Below are positions 24,708-34,909 of a DNA stretch of 64,000 nucleotides, one piece after another. The stretch covers positions 2,170,001 to 2,234,000 of the forward strand of contig NZ_CP069717.1 of the NCBI RefSeq assembly GCF_024971095.1, written 5' to 3'. The position numbers were made by a program, and so were the translations under genes. How positions within the stretch are numbered: the first letter of the stretch is position 1; the number at the start of each line of letters is the position of its first letter. The DNA comes from Microbacterium neungamense (GTDB lineage: Bacteria; Actinomycetota; Actinomycetes; Actinomycetales; Microbacteriaceae). Under the pieces are notes generated by a model that was given only the letters and a program-made list of their open reading frames with translations, made no database searches and was not told the origin of the DNA.

Positions 24708-24912
24708 CGCCGGGAGAATCCCGCACCCCAGCACCGCCTGCGGGGTGCGTTTTCCTCCCCGCGACGCCGACTGCCACCATCGCCGGGAGAATCCCGCACC
24801 CCAGCACCGCCTGCGGGGTGCGTTTTCCTCCCCGCGACGCCGACTGCCACCATCGCCGGGAGAATCCCGCATCCCGCAGCCCGCTGCGCGGTGCGTTTTC
24901 CTCCCCGCGGCA
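24708..24912. repeat. Triplicated 73-bp terminator repeat
   Basis: Three head-to-tail units start at 24708, 24781 and 24854 (period 73). Units 1 and 2 are practically identical; unit 3 diverges within the hairpin. Each has CGCACCCC pairing with GGGGTGCG followed by TTTTCC, a classical terminator for rightward transcription. It fills the 343-bp gap between two convergent genes. Confidence 0.8.
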
Positions 24913-24965
24913 TTCGCCCGCCGCGCGCCGCCGGGCGCCCCCCGGTCGGCGCACAGCGCGACCGA

Positions 24966-24996
24966 GACGAGACGCCCGTGGCCGGTGCGTCTCGTC
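24966..24996 (-). terminator. Hairpin behind the clp gene
   Basis: Perfect 10-bp stem GACGAGACGC/GCGTCTCGTC with an 11-base loop, 15 bases beyond the clp stop on the minus strand. Confidence 0.6.
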
Positions 24997-25010
24997 CCGG
25001 CCGCGAGGCG

Positions 25011-27533
<2,523 letters not shown>

Positions 27534-27549
27534 TGTGTCCTCCTGGAAA

Positions 27550-27570
27550 GTTGAGCGTGCTTCACTCAAG
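27550..27570 (-). promoter_or_regulatory. HAIR-type HspR operator
   Basis: GTTGAGC, seven bases, ACTCAAG, which closely matches the HspR-associated inverted repeat CTTGAGT-N7-ACTCAAG known from dnaK and clpB promoters of Streptomyces and mycobacteria. It lies 17 bases upstream of the clp GTG start, where a repressor would block transcription or RNA polymerase entry. Confidence 0.75.
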
Positions 27571-27646
27571 TTTAACGCGGGCTGCGCGTGTCTATTCCCG
27601 GTTCCCGATCCGGATCCGCGTTCCGGCCCGTCGATAGAATCGCCGG

Positions 27647-28363
27647 GTGGTCTCGCTCCTCTACGTCTGCGTGAGGCCGGAGCGCGGGGCGGCGGATGCC
27701 GAGCACCGCTCGTTCCGGCGGGCGCTGGGCGTGCCGGAGCTGGCCCGGATCGACCTCATCGACCGCCCGCTCGACGGCGAGGCGGACGGCTTCGACGGGG
27801 TGGTCGTCGGCGGCTCGCCGTTCAACGTCGTCGCCGAGGAGCGCGATGCGGTGCAGCGCCGCGTGGAGGCCGACCTCGAGACGATGGCGCAGCGGGCGCT
27901 CGACGGCGGCACGCCGGCGTTCTTCACCTGCTACGGCATCGGCGTGGTGACGCGGATGCTGGGCGGCACGGTCGGCACGGCGACCCCGGAGTCCACGCGC
28001 CCGACCACGATCCGGATCACGGCCGCGGGTGCGGAGGATCCCGTGTTCGGCCCGTCCGCGCCCGAGCTGCCGGTGCTCACGGCGCACAAGGAGGGCTCGG
28101 CCGAGCCGCCGCCGGGGAGCGTGCTGCTGGCCACGAACGACGACTGCCCGGTGCAGGCGTACCGGGTCGGGTCGCGGCTGTACGCGACGCAGTTCCACCC
28201 CGAGGTCACCCCGCAGGACTTCGTGGACCGGATGGCCTACTACCGCAGCACCGGTTACTTCGATCCGCGGGAGTACGACCTCACCGCGCAGCGCGTGCTC
28301 GCGGCATCCGTGCGCGGCACCGACCTGCTCCGCCGCTTCGCCGACCGCGTCGCCGCCCGCTGA
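27647..28363 (+). CDS. Class I glutamine amidotransferase (GMP-synthase-like)
   Basis: 238-residue GATase1. The nucleophile elbow is FFTCYGIGV (around residue 102), with the His-Glu pair in TQFHPEVT (around 186). VVGGSPFNV replaces the usual oxyanion motif. It hydrolyses glutamine to donate ammonia, but no synthetase partner is adjacent, so the acceptor is unknown. The GTG start lies at 27647. It stands alone between clp and a convergent hypothetical gene. Confidence 0.8.
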   Translation: MVSLLYVCVRPERGAADAEHRSFRRALGVPELARIDLIDRPLDGEADGFDGVVVGGSPFNVVAEERDAVQRRVEADLETMAQRALDGGTPAFFTCYGIGVVTRMLGGTVGTATPESTRPTTIRITAAGAEDPVFGPSAPELPVLTAHKEGSAEPPPGSVLLATNDDCPVQAYRVGSRLYATQFHPEVTPQDFVDRMAYYRSTGYFDPREYDLTAQRVLAASVRGTDLLRRFADRVAAR

Positions 28364-28405
28364 CCGTCGCCGACGCTGACCGCGTCGCCGATCGTTCGCG
28401 GTCCC

Positions 28406-28897
28406 TCAGGCCCCGTCCGCCCGACCGAGCAGCGCGATGCGCTCGTCGAGGTAGCCGGCGAGCGGCACGAACGCCCCGCCGGGCGCCCACCGCACCTGCG
28501 GGATGCCGTCGACGCTCCGCAGCGGGCCGGACTCTCCTCCGGCGTCGACGGCGCCGAGGTCGACCGCCGTCCAGCCGAGGTGCACGATCTCCCCCTCCGC
28601 GAAGCCGCCGCGCAGCGCCTGCATCCGCCGCTCCGCCCGCGCCCGCGACGACTCCGCCGCGTAACCGCGCCGCCCGGGATCGCCCGCCCGCAGGATCTCC
28701 CCCGTCGCGAGCACGGCGTCCGCGGTGAGCAGCAGCACACCGAGGTGCCACGCCTCCCCCGCGCGCACGATCCGCTCGCCGCGCCACCGCGACCGCCGCT
28801 CGCGACCGAGCGCCACGCGGGGCGCGCCGGCATCCGCCAGCCGCCGGCGCGCGTCGTCGAACAGCGCGGACGCCGTGACCGCCTCGCTCGCTTCCAC
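28406..28897 (-). CDS. Conserved hypothetical protein
   Basis: 163-residue soluble protein with no domain I can name. It has features of a real gene: a sensible amino-acid mix, an ordered centre (RIVRAGEAWHLGVLLLTADAVLATGEILRAG) and a convergent arrangement with the amidotransferase. The GTG start at 28897 has no strong SD. I recall similar actinobacterial proteins carrying an unsupported glutaminase label; nothing here shows glutaminase motifs. Confidence 0.6.
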   Translation of the reverse strand: MEASEAVTASALFDDARRRLADAGAPRVALGRERRSRWRGERIVRAGEAWHLGVLLLTADAVLATGEILRAGDPGRRGYAAESSRARAERRMQALRGGFAEGEIVHLGWTAVDLGAVDAGGESGPLRSVDGIPQVRWAPGGAFVPLAGYLDERIALLGRADGA

Positions 28898-28991
28898 GTC
28901 CTCAGGCTATCGACCGCACGCCTCGCGACGCGGGCGATTCGTGCTCGCCGCCGCATCCGGGGGAGAATGACCCAGACCCCGAGGAGCATCC

Positions 28992-29843
28992 ATGTCACAG
29001 TCCGACACCGCACGCCTGCTCATCGCCTGCGACGACCGGCCCGGCATCGTCGCCGCCGTGGCGGGCGTGCTCGCCGAGCACGGCGCGAACATCATCTCCC
29101 TCGACCAGCACTCCACGGATGCCGAGGGCGGCCGCTTCTTCCAGCGGACGGTGCTGCATCTGGAGGGTCTGGCCGCGAAGCGCCCGGCGCTGGAGGCGTC
29201 GATCCAGAAGGTGGCCGAGCGGTTCGGCATGGAGTGGTCGCTGCACGACACCGCACGGCGCAAGCGCGTCGCGATCTTCGTGTCGAAGTACGACCACTGC
29301 CTGATGGAGCTGCTGTGGCGCACCGAGCGCGGCCAGCTGGACATCGACATCACGATGGTCGTCTCGAACCACCCCGACCTCGCCGATGCGGTGCGGTCCT
29401 TCGGCGTGCCGTTCGTGCACATCCCGTCGACGGACAAGGCCGAGATGGAGCGGCGGCAGCTGGAGCTGCTGCAGGGCAACGTCGACCTGGTCGTGCTCGC
29501 GCGGTACATGCAGATCCTCACCGACGACTTCATCGAGCGGATCGGCGCGCCGGTGATCAACATCCACCACTCCTTCCTCCCCGCCTTCATCGGCGCGAAC
29601 CCGTACGCGCGGGCCAAGGAGCGCGGCGTGAAGCTCATCGGCGCGACCGCGCACTACGCCACCGCGGATCTCGACGAGGGCCCGATCATCGAGCAGGACG
29701 TCACCCGTGTGACGCACTCGGAGTCGGCCGCGGAGCTGCAGCGCCGCGGCGCGGACGTCGAGCGCCTGGTGCTGGCGCGCGCCGTGCAATGGCACGCCGA
29801 GGACCGCGTGATCGTGCACGGCCGCTCCACCGTCATCCTGTAG
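28992..29843 (+). CDS. purU: Formyltetrahydrofolate deformylase PurU
   Basis: 283-residue enzyme that releases formate from 10-formyl-THF, balancing one-carbon pools for purine synthesis. The N-terminal ACT domain (LLIACDDRPGIVAAVAGVL) is followed by the formyltransferase-like fold. Motifs: SKYDHCLMELLWR, LARYMQILTDDF, and the catalytic INIHHSFLPAFIGANPY (Asn and His) with DEGPIIEQDV. GAGGAGC precedes the ATG. It converges on the broken nitronate monooxygenase gene through a GC repeat. Confidence 0.95.
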   Translation: MSQSDTARLLIACDDRPGIVAAVAGVLAEHGANIISLDQHSTDAEGGRFFQRTVLHLEGLAAKRPALEASIQKVAERFGMEWSLHDTARRKRVAIFVSKYDHCLMELLWRTERGQLDIDITMVVSNHPDLADAVRSFGVPFVHIPSTDKAEMERRQLELLQGNVDLVVLARYMQILTDDFIERIGAPVINIHHSFLPAFIGANPYARAKERGVKLIGATAHYATADLDEGPIIEQDVTRVTHSESAAELQRRGADVERLVLARAVQWHAEDRVIVHGRSTVIL

Positions 29844-29871
29844 CGAGGCGGCGCGCCGACCTGGGCGCGGC

Positions 29872-29945
29872 CCCGGATGCCGGGGCGCGGGCCCGGATAC
29901 CGGGGCGCGAGCCCGGATGCCGGGGCGGGGGACCGATGCCGGGGA
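29872..29945. repeat. 20-bp tandem GC repeat behind purU
   Basis: Three full units of CCCGGATGCCGGGGCGCGGG type (29872, 29892, 29912) and a decayed fourth. Each unit can form a CCCGG/CCGGG hairpin. It lies between convergent genes and may act as a bidirectional terminator. Confidence 0.6.
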
Positions 29946-29965
29946 GGGGGCCGTCCGGCGCCGCG

Positions 29966-31013
29966 TCAGGCTCCGGCGGGGAGGCCGGCGACGAGCTCGG
30001 CGAACGCCTCGGCGGCGGTGTCGCGGCGCGCCAGCGGCGCGGACTGACCCAGCCACAGCGACTGCAGGTCGCCGAGGCCGCGCTCGCCCGCCACCGCCCG
30101 GAACCGGCCGGTCAGCCAGTTCTGCGCCGGGAACAGCGCGATCGCCCCGGCGGCCTCGATCTCCGCGACCGCGCGGTTGCGGGCGCCGCGGGCGAGCCGC
30201 CCGCTCATCGCGCGGGTGAGCACCGTGCCGTCGTCCGGCGTCGCGCGGATCGCCGCCCGGTGCGCGTCGTTCGCGGCCGACTCGGCGGTGACCAGGAACG
30301 CCGTGCCCACCTGCACCGCCGCGGCACCCAGGGCGAACGCCGCCGCCACGCCCCGACGGTCGGCGATGCCGCCGGCGGCGATCACCGGCACCCGCACGGC
30401 ATCCGCGACCTGCGGCAGCAGGGAGAACAGCCCGACGAGCGACTCCTCGGCCGGGCGGAGGAAGGAGACCCGGTGCCCGGCCGCCTCGGCCCCGGTCGCG
30501 ACGACCGCATCGACGCCGCCCTCCTCGAGCGCGACGGCCTCCGCCACCGTGGTCGCGGTGCCGATGACGCGGATGCCGCGGGCGGTGCGCCTCCTCGACG
30601 ACGCCGGCCGGCGGCACCCCGAACACGACGCTCAGCGCCGCCGGCGCCGCGCGCCACACCGCGTCGAGCTGCTCGTCGAGCGGCGGGAGGTAGCGCTCCG
30701 GCCGCGCCGGCGGTTCCAGCCCGACCTCCGCGAAGAACGGGGCGAGGGCCTGCGCGTGGCGGTCGTGCGCGGCATCCGGCTCCACTTCGTCGCCGGTGGG
30801 CAGCCAGATGTTGAACGCGAACGGCGCGTCCGTCCGCTGCCGGATGGCGTCCGCCGTGGCGAGGATGCGGTCGGCGTCGTAGCCGTACAGCCCGTACGAC
30901 CCGAGCCCGCCGGACTCGCTCACCGCGGCCGTCAGCGCCACGGAGGACAGGCCGCCGAACGGCGCCAGGATGATCGGATGCCGGATGCCGAGCAGTGCGC
31001 GCAGATCAGTCAC
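29966..31013 (-). pseudogene. Nitronate monooxygenase family, frameshifted
   Basis: An FMN-dependent NMO/2-nitropropane dioxygenase-type TIM barrel in two frames. The N-terminal part starts at ATG 31013 (MTDLRALLGIRHPIILAPFGG) and reads to about VFGVPPAGVVEE. One extra G near 30590-30596 then shifts the frame. The rest continues as RTARGIRVIGTATTVAEAVALEEGG, with the flavin-binding PVIAAGGIADRRGVAAAFALGA, to the stop at 29966. Restored length would be about 348 residues, normal for the family. It is a single-base indel, so a sequencing error cannot be excluded. Confidence 0.8.
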
Positions 31014-31090
31014 CCTCCGAGGCTACGCCCGGCGGGGCATCCGCCCCTGTCCCGTGTCGCCCGCGCGGACGGCGGGCGACACCGGGACCC

Positions 31091-31404
31091 TCACAGCGGA
31101 GGCATGTGCGGGATCGTCACCGGAGGACGCGACCGGTCGGAGGCGGCGGCCACCGCGGCGTCCAGCTCGGAGAACAGATCCGCGAAATCGTGGAAGCGCG
31201 AGCGCCGCGGGCACGGCCGGCGCAGCCACAGCACGTCCAGCGTGCCGGTGTCGTTGCGCTCGACGTAGGCGATGAGGCACTCGGCGTCGCCCTGGCGGCG
31301 CGACGGGTCGCAGATGCGCCAGCTGTCGCGGCCGAGGGGGGTGAGGTCCCAGTCGCCGTGGGGGCGGGGGAGGTGGGGGGAGGAGGGGACACGATCGTAC
31401 TCAC
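31091..31404 (-). pseudogene. Small conserved hypothetical gene, frameshifted in a C-run
   Basis: The GTG at 31404 overlaps the stop of the SDR fragment (GTGA). Its frame is soon lost: the protein-like sequence GDWDLTPLGRDSWRICDPSRR, then CLIAYVERNDTGTLDVLWL up to the stop at 31091, is in another frame that has no start codon. The break must lie in the C-rich tract around 31356-31385. A one-base contraction there explains it. Function unknown; about 100 residues if repaired. Confidence 0.6.
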
Positions 31405-31580
31405 AGCGGCTTCCCCCCGGTCACGGCGATGACGCTCCCGGAGACGTAGGAGGATTCCTCGGCGGCGAGGTACACGTACGCCCCGGCGAGCTCTGCGGGC
31501 TGCCCGGCGCGGCCGAGCGGGGTGTCCTGCCCGAAGCTCTGCAGCTTCTCGGCGTCCCACCCGGTGGCGGGGATGAGCGG
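31401..31580 (-). pseudogene. C-terminal remnant of an SDR oxidoreductase
   Basis: In frame from the IS junction: PLIPATGWDAEKLQSFGQDT, then PLGRAGQPAELAGAYVYLAA and YVSGSVIAVTGGKPL, the unmistakable C-terminus of a glucose-dehydrogenase-like SDR. The catalytic and cofactor parts are missing, cut off where the IS256-family remnant begins. Confidence 0.8.
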
Positions 31581-32033
31581 GTCGTCAGCCCGCGCGCGGT
31601 CAGCGATAGGATAATCTCGTCGATCCCGTCCAACCGCCGCTGCCGCTTGCGCACGATCTTCGGCTGGAACGACCCGTCACGATCTCTCGGCACGTCGATC
31701 TCGACGGCACCGACCTCGGTGAACACGGTCTTGGACCGGGTCCCGTTGCGCGCGTTCTCGCCGTTCGATGACGCGTGCTTCTCATAGCCGAGATGCTCGG
31801 TCATCTCCGCCTCGAGCGCGGTCTCGAGCACGGTCTTCGTCAGACCGCCCAGCAGGCCTCCCGGCCCCACGAGGCTGACGCCCTGCTCCTTCGCCTGCGC
31901 AAGCAGCTGCTCGGCGATCTGTTGCTGATCGATGATCTCTCCCGTCACAGGATCGATCATCTCGATGGTCTGGCTCATAGCCCTTCCTTTCGGTCAGGCC
32001 AGTCCCAGATCCACCGTTTTGCTGACAGTCCCC
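31580..32033 (-). mobile_element. IS256-family element remnant (left part with truncated transposase)
   Basis: ATG 31978 opens an IS256-type (Transposase_mut) transposase: LETALEAEMTEHLGYEKH, NARNGTRSKTVFTEVGAVEI, RDRDGSFQPKIVRKRQRR and ISLTARGLTT-like ILSLTARGLTT. It then fuses into the SDR remnant near 31580, so the catalytic DDE part is gone. The outer end carries the terminal sequence GGACTGTCAGCAAAACGG (complement, near 32013-32032), typical of IS256 termini. The deletion removed the other IS end and most of the SDR. Confidence 0.85.
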
Positions 32034-32151
32034 ATGCTCCGCGACGGCACCCTCTACCAACCGCGACCAGCCCAACCCGCCCTCGCCGCTTGACAGAGGA
32101 CATAGGGGCACCCCCCGCAGGCCCGCACCCGGGCCTGCACGGCGGACGGGT

Positions 32152-32487
32152 TCAGCCGAAGGACGCGGCTTCTCCCGGGGCTTCGGTGCCCTCGGCGGGC
32201 TCGGGCACCAGGTGCAGGCCGGCGGGCGTGTTCGCGGTGAAGGCGAGCGCCTCGATCCAGGCGCGGTTGATCGAGGGCTGGCGGCTGCCGTAGTACTTGA
32301 ACACCAGCGAGCTGCCGGAGTGCACCCACACGGTGGTGCGGCCGCCGCCGACGCTCGGATCCTCCCGCCAGCTGAACGGGAACGGCTCGCCGCGACGCAG
32401 CTTGGCGGTGATCACGAGCTGCAGGTGGGAGAGCGCGCGGTCCTCGAACTCCGTCTTCACCGTGCCGTCGTAGATGAACTTGCCCAT
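32152..32487 (-). CDS. DUF7882 family protein, paralogue 1
   Basis: 111-residue protein of a Microbacteriaceae family I know as DUF7882, often mislabelled ATP-dependent DNA ligase. It shows MGKFIYDGTVKTEFEDRALS, LVITAKLRRGEPFPFSW and a late LAFTANTPAGLHLVPEP. No ligase motif KxDG is present. It is divergent from a clear paralogue at 32559 that shares MGK, EDRALxHL, KLRRxE, SWR, WIxA and ANTxxG. Function unknown. It begins right after the IS256 remnant region. Confidence 0.75.
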   Translation of the reverse strand: MGKFIYDGTVKTEFEDRALSHLQLVITAKLRRGEPFPFSWREDPSVGGGRTTVWVHSGSSLVFKYYGSRQPSINRAWIEALAFTANTPAGLHLVPEPAEGTEAPGEAASFG

Positions 32488-32558
32488 GCGTCCCTCGTGC
32501 TCGTTCGTCGTTCGCGCAAACCGTCGTGCCCCTCCCCGGTTGGGGCTAGCTTATCCGC

Positions 32559-32870
32559 ATGGGAAAGCTGCACTACGGGGCCGGCGATGATCCCATCGAG
32601 ATCGAGGACCGCGCGCTCGCGCATCTGAAGGTGGTCATCGCGACCAAGCTGCGTCGCAACGAGAGCTTCACCCTCTCGTGGCGGCATCCCGATGGCGATC
32701 CGGCCGGCCGCTCCACAATCTGGCTGCATCCGTCCATCCCGCTGCGCTTCGAGTTCGGCGAGCCGGACCCGCCGACGCTGAGCACCGAGTGGATCCACGC
32801 GATGGCGAACTCGGCGAACACCAGCGGCGGCATCATGCTGCTGCCGGAGCACCTCGACGCCGAGGAGTGA
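32559..32870 (+). CDS. DUF7882 family protein, paralogue 2
   Basis: 103-residue paralogue of the gene at 32152, aligning end to end apart from the shorter tail: MGKLHYGAGDDPIEIEDRAL, VVIATKLRRNESFTLSWR, WIHAMANSANTSGGIMLLPE. The two start 72 bp apart on opposite strands and may share a regulatory region. Soluble, function unknown. Confidence 0.75.
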   Translation: MGKLHYGAGDDPIEIEDRALAHLKVVIATKLRRNESFTLSWRHPDGDPAGRSTIWLHPSIPLRFEFGEPDPPTLSTEWIHAMANSANTSGGIMLLPEHLDAEE

Positions 32871-32911
32871 CCCCGCTCAGGCGGCCGTGCGGCGGCCTGA
32901 GCTGCAGGCTC

Positions 32912-33589
32912 TCACTCCGACTCCCACGCCGCCACGTGGTGCGGGGCGCCGACCGGCTTGGACTCAGCGGAGGAGCGCTGACGCAGGAAGATCGAGAACG
33001 CGACCATGGTGCCGACCGCGAGGAACTCGCTCTGCCAGTTCTGCAGCGTGCGGTCCCAGAAGTCGGGCGAGACGACGTACTCCGCCCACGTGATCGGGGC
33101 CTCGCCGTGCTGGGCGTGCTCCTCGTTGGCCACCACCACGCCGCTGAGCGACTGCAGCAGCCAGGACAGCACGAAGATCGCGCCCATCACCAGCACCAGC
33201 GAGTTCTCGTACAGCCACAGCCGGATGCCGGTGACCTTGGCCCACTTCGGCGCGTCCGGCGGCGCGTACTCTCCGACGAGCTGATCCTCGTCGGTGGCCG
33301 GCCCCTGGTCATCCGGCTTCTTCGACTCCGGCGACCCGCGCTGGATGAACCAGACCGTCGCGGCGATGAACAGCAGGAACTGCAGGAACTCCGACTGCCA
33401 GTTCTCCGCGACGTCCACGACGAAGTCGCTGGAGAACACGAACGGCAGGTACCCCTCCGGTGCCATGCCGTGCTGGGCGATCTCCTCGTTGGTGCGCAGC
33501 CACCCCGCCACGGACTGACCGGCGAGCGCGAGCAGGAACAGGACGAGGAAGAACAGGCTGAGCCCGTTGTCCTTGAGGAACCGGCGCAT
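32912..33589 (-). CDS. DUF6766-type membrane protein with internal duplication
   Basis: 225-residue membrane protein with four transmembrane helices built from two similar halves. Each half has a TM helix, an NEExxQHG motif, a (V/T)(S)xDF segment, the motif NWQSEFL and a second TM helix (first half residues ~8-85, second ~125-210). I recall this as DUF6766; the role is unknown, but such genes travel with stress genes. The ATG 33589 lies one base after the stop of the preceding 40-residue gene, so they form an operon. Confidence 0.75.
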   Translation of the reverse strand: MRRFLKDNGLSLFFLVLFLLALAGQSVAGWLRTNEEIAQHGMAPEGYLPFVFSSDFVVDVAENWQSEFLQFLLFIAATVWFIQRGSPESKKPDDQGPATDEDQLVGEYAPPDAPKWAKVTGIRLWLYENSLVLVMGAIFVLSWLLQSLSGVVVANEEHAQHGEAPITWAEYVVSPDFWDRTLQNWQSEFLAVGTMVAFSIFLRQRSSAESKPVGAPHHVAAWESE

Positions 33590-33590
33590 G

Positions 33591-33713
33591 TCAGTGCCCG
33601 CTTCCCACGACCGCGAACATGGCGGCGAAGCCTGCGATCACGAGGCCCATCCACGTCCAGAACATCGCCACCGGCCCCGCCATCTCGGGGCCGTCTTTCT
33701 CCTCGCCGGCCAT
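33591..33713 (-). CDS. 40-residue single-span membrane protein
   Basis: Short acidic N-terminus (MAGEEKDGPEMAG) followed by one transmembrane helix (PVAMFWTWMGLVIAGFAAMFAVV). GGGAG sits seven bases before the ATG. An upstream in-frame start at 33800 has no SD and is unlikely. It is first gene of a two-gene unit with the DUF6766 protein and may be its small partner subunit. Confidence 0.6.
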   Translation of the reverse strand: MAGEEKDGPEMAGPVAMFWTWMGLVIAGFAAMFAVVGSGH

Positions 33714-33771
33714 GTCGTACTCCCTTCCCTCTTCTCCGGATGCTGGCCGCGTCGGCATATCGGCGAGAAGT

Positions 33772-33803
33772 GCCTTGACTCCTCCTGCCGGGGCTGTCAA
33801 GGC
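33772..33803. promoter_or_regulatory. Inverted repeat between DUF6766 unit and CBS/FHA genes
   Basis: GCCTTGAC (33772-33779) and GTCAAGGC (33796-33803) are a perfect 8-bp inverted repeat with a 16-base spacer in the divergent promoter region. Each arm contains a TTGAC element that could also be a -35 box. Candidate binding site for a regulator shared by both operons. Confidence 0.5.
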
Positions 33804-33876
33804 CCTGCCCGGCCTGTGCCCTCCGCCCTAGCGTCGAAGCGAACCCATCGACGGACCCACACGACCGGAGAAGACC

Positions 33877-34293
33877 ATGACGCTGACGCGCGACATCATG
33901 ACACCGGGAGCCCGGTGCATCGGCGAGAACGACTCCCTGACCATCGCCGCACAGATGATGAGCGATCTCGATGTCGGGGCGCTGCCGATCTGCGGCGAGG
34001 ACGGCAGGCTCAAGGGGATGCTGACCGACCGCGACATCGTCGTGAAGGCGGTCGCCGCCGGCGAGGACCCCGACTCCATCCCGGCGGGACGGCTCGCCGC
34101 CGGCATGCCGATCACCGTCGGCGCCGACGACGACGTGGAGACGGCGCTGCAGAAGATGCAGGAGCACCAGGTGCGCCGGCTGCCCGTGATCGAGGACCAC
34201 AGGCTCGTCGGCATCATCAGCCAGGCCGACGTGGCACGGCACCTGGACGCCGAATCGACCGGGGAGACGGTGGAGCGCATCTCGCAGCAGTGA
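33877..34293 (+). CDS. Twin CBS-domain protein
   Basis: 138-residue protein made of a Bateman pair of CBS domains: TRDIMTPGARCIGENDSLTI, LPICGEDGRLKGMLTDRDIV, then VETALQKMQEHQVRRLPVI and RLVGIISQADVARHL. It binds adenine nucleotides in homologues and is commonly induced by hypoxia or dormancy in actinobacteria. The SD (GGAGAAG) is close to the ATG. It lies divergent from the DUF6766 unit and upstream of an FHA protein. Confidence 0.85.
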   Translation: MTLTRDIMTPGARCIGENDSLTIAAQMMSDLDVGALPICGEDGRLKGMLTDRDIVVKAVAAGEDPDSIPAGRLAAGMPITVGADDDVETALQKMQEHQVRRLPVIEDHRLVGIISQADVARHLDAESTGETVERISQQ

Positions 34294-34393
34294 CACCCGT
34301 CGCCCGGTCGACGCGCGCCGCCGCATCCGTCAGCCGCACGAACCACGAACGCACCCGCCTCACGAACCCCGCCTCACGAGAGAAGGAGAGCAC

Positions 34394-34888
34394 ATGGACG
34401 AGCAGCCCGACACCGCCGAGCCGACCACGACCCACGCGGAGTGGGGTGCGGGCGACCCGCACCTCATCGTCTTGCGCAGCCTGGACGAGCGGCTCGTCTT
34501 CCCGCTCACCGAGAACCGGGTGACGATCGGCTCCGCCGCCGGCAGCAGCCTCGTGCTGGACGGGGCCGACCCCGTGCACGCCACCATCCTGCACGACGAC
34601 CGCGACGAGTACGTGCTCACCCTGCACGGAGCCGGCGAGATGAACGCGAACGTGCCCGAGGGCGCGGACGGGGCGCGCACGGAGGTGCTCCGCACGGGCG
34701 CGCGCTTCACGATCGGCGACTGGACGCTGGTGTACTCCCGCGAGGAGTTCGCCGACCACGGCCGGCCGTACGGCGGACGCGAGGGCGGCGAACTCTCCGA
34801 CCAGCCGCCGCAGCCGGAGCGGCCGGACTACCGGCACGATCCGCAGGGCGAGGACCAGCCCCGCGAGCAGGAGGTCCGCGAGGGCTGA
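34394..34888 (+). CDS. FHA-like domain protein
   Basis: 164 residues with a forkhead-associated fold: NRVTIGSAAGSSLVLDGAD, then PVHATILHDDRDEYVLTL (the VHA replaces SRxHa), and FTIGDWTLVYSREEF at the end of the sandwich. A charged, disordered tail follows. The canonical phosphothreonine-binding Arg in GR is Ile-Gly here, so ligand binding may differ. The strong SD GAAGGAGAG precedes ATG 34394. Probably same stress module as the CBS gene. Confidence 0.65.
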   Translation: MDEQPDTAEPTTTHAEWGAGDPHLIVLRSLDERLVFPLTENRVTIGSAAGSSLVLDGADPVHATILHDDRDEYVLTLHGAGEMNANVPEGADGARTEVLRTGARFTIGDWTLVYSREEFADHGRPYGGREGGELSDQPPQPERPDYRHDPQGEDQPREQEVREG

Positions 34889-34909
34889 CCTGCGGCGCCG
34901 ATCCCGGGA

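Noticed and set aside
24708..24912. Possible CRISPR array
   Set aside because: The three units are contiguous 73-bp tandem copies without variable spacers, and each contains a complete terminator hairpin.
32152..32487. ATP-dependent DNA ligase label
   Set aside because: The protein is 111 residues and lacks the KxDG nucleotidyl-transfer motif and other ligase motifs.
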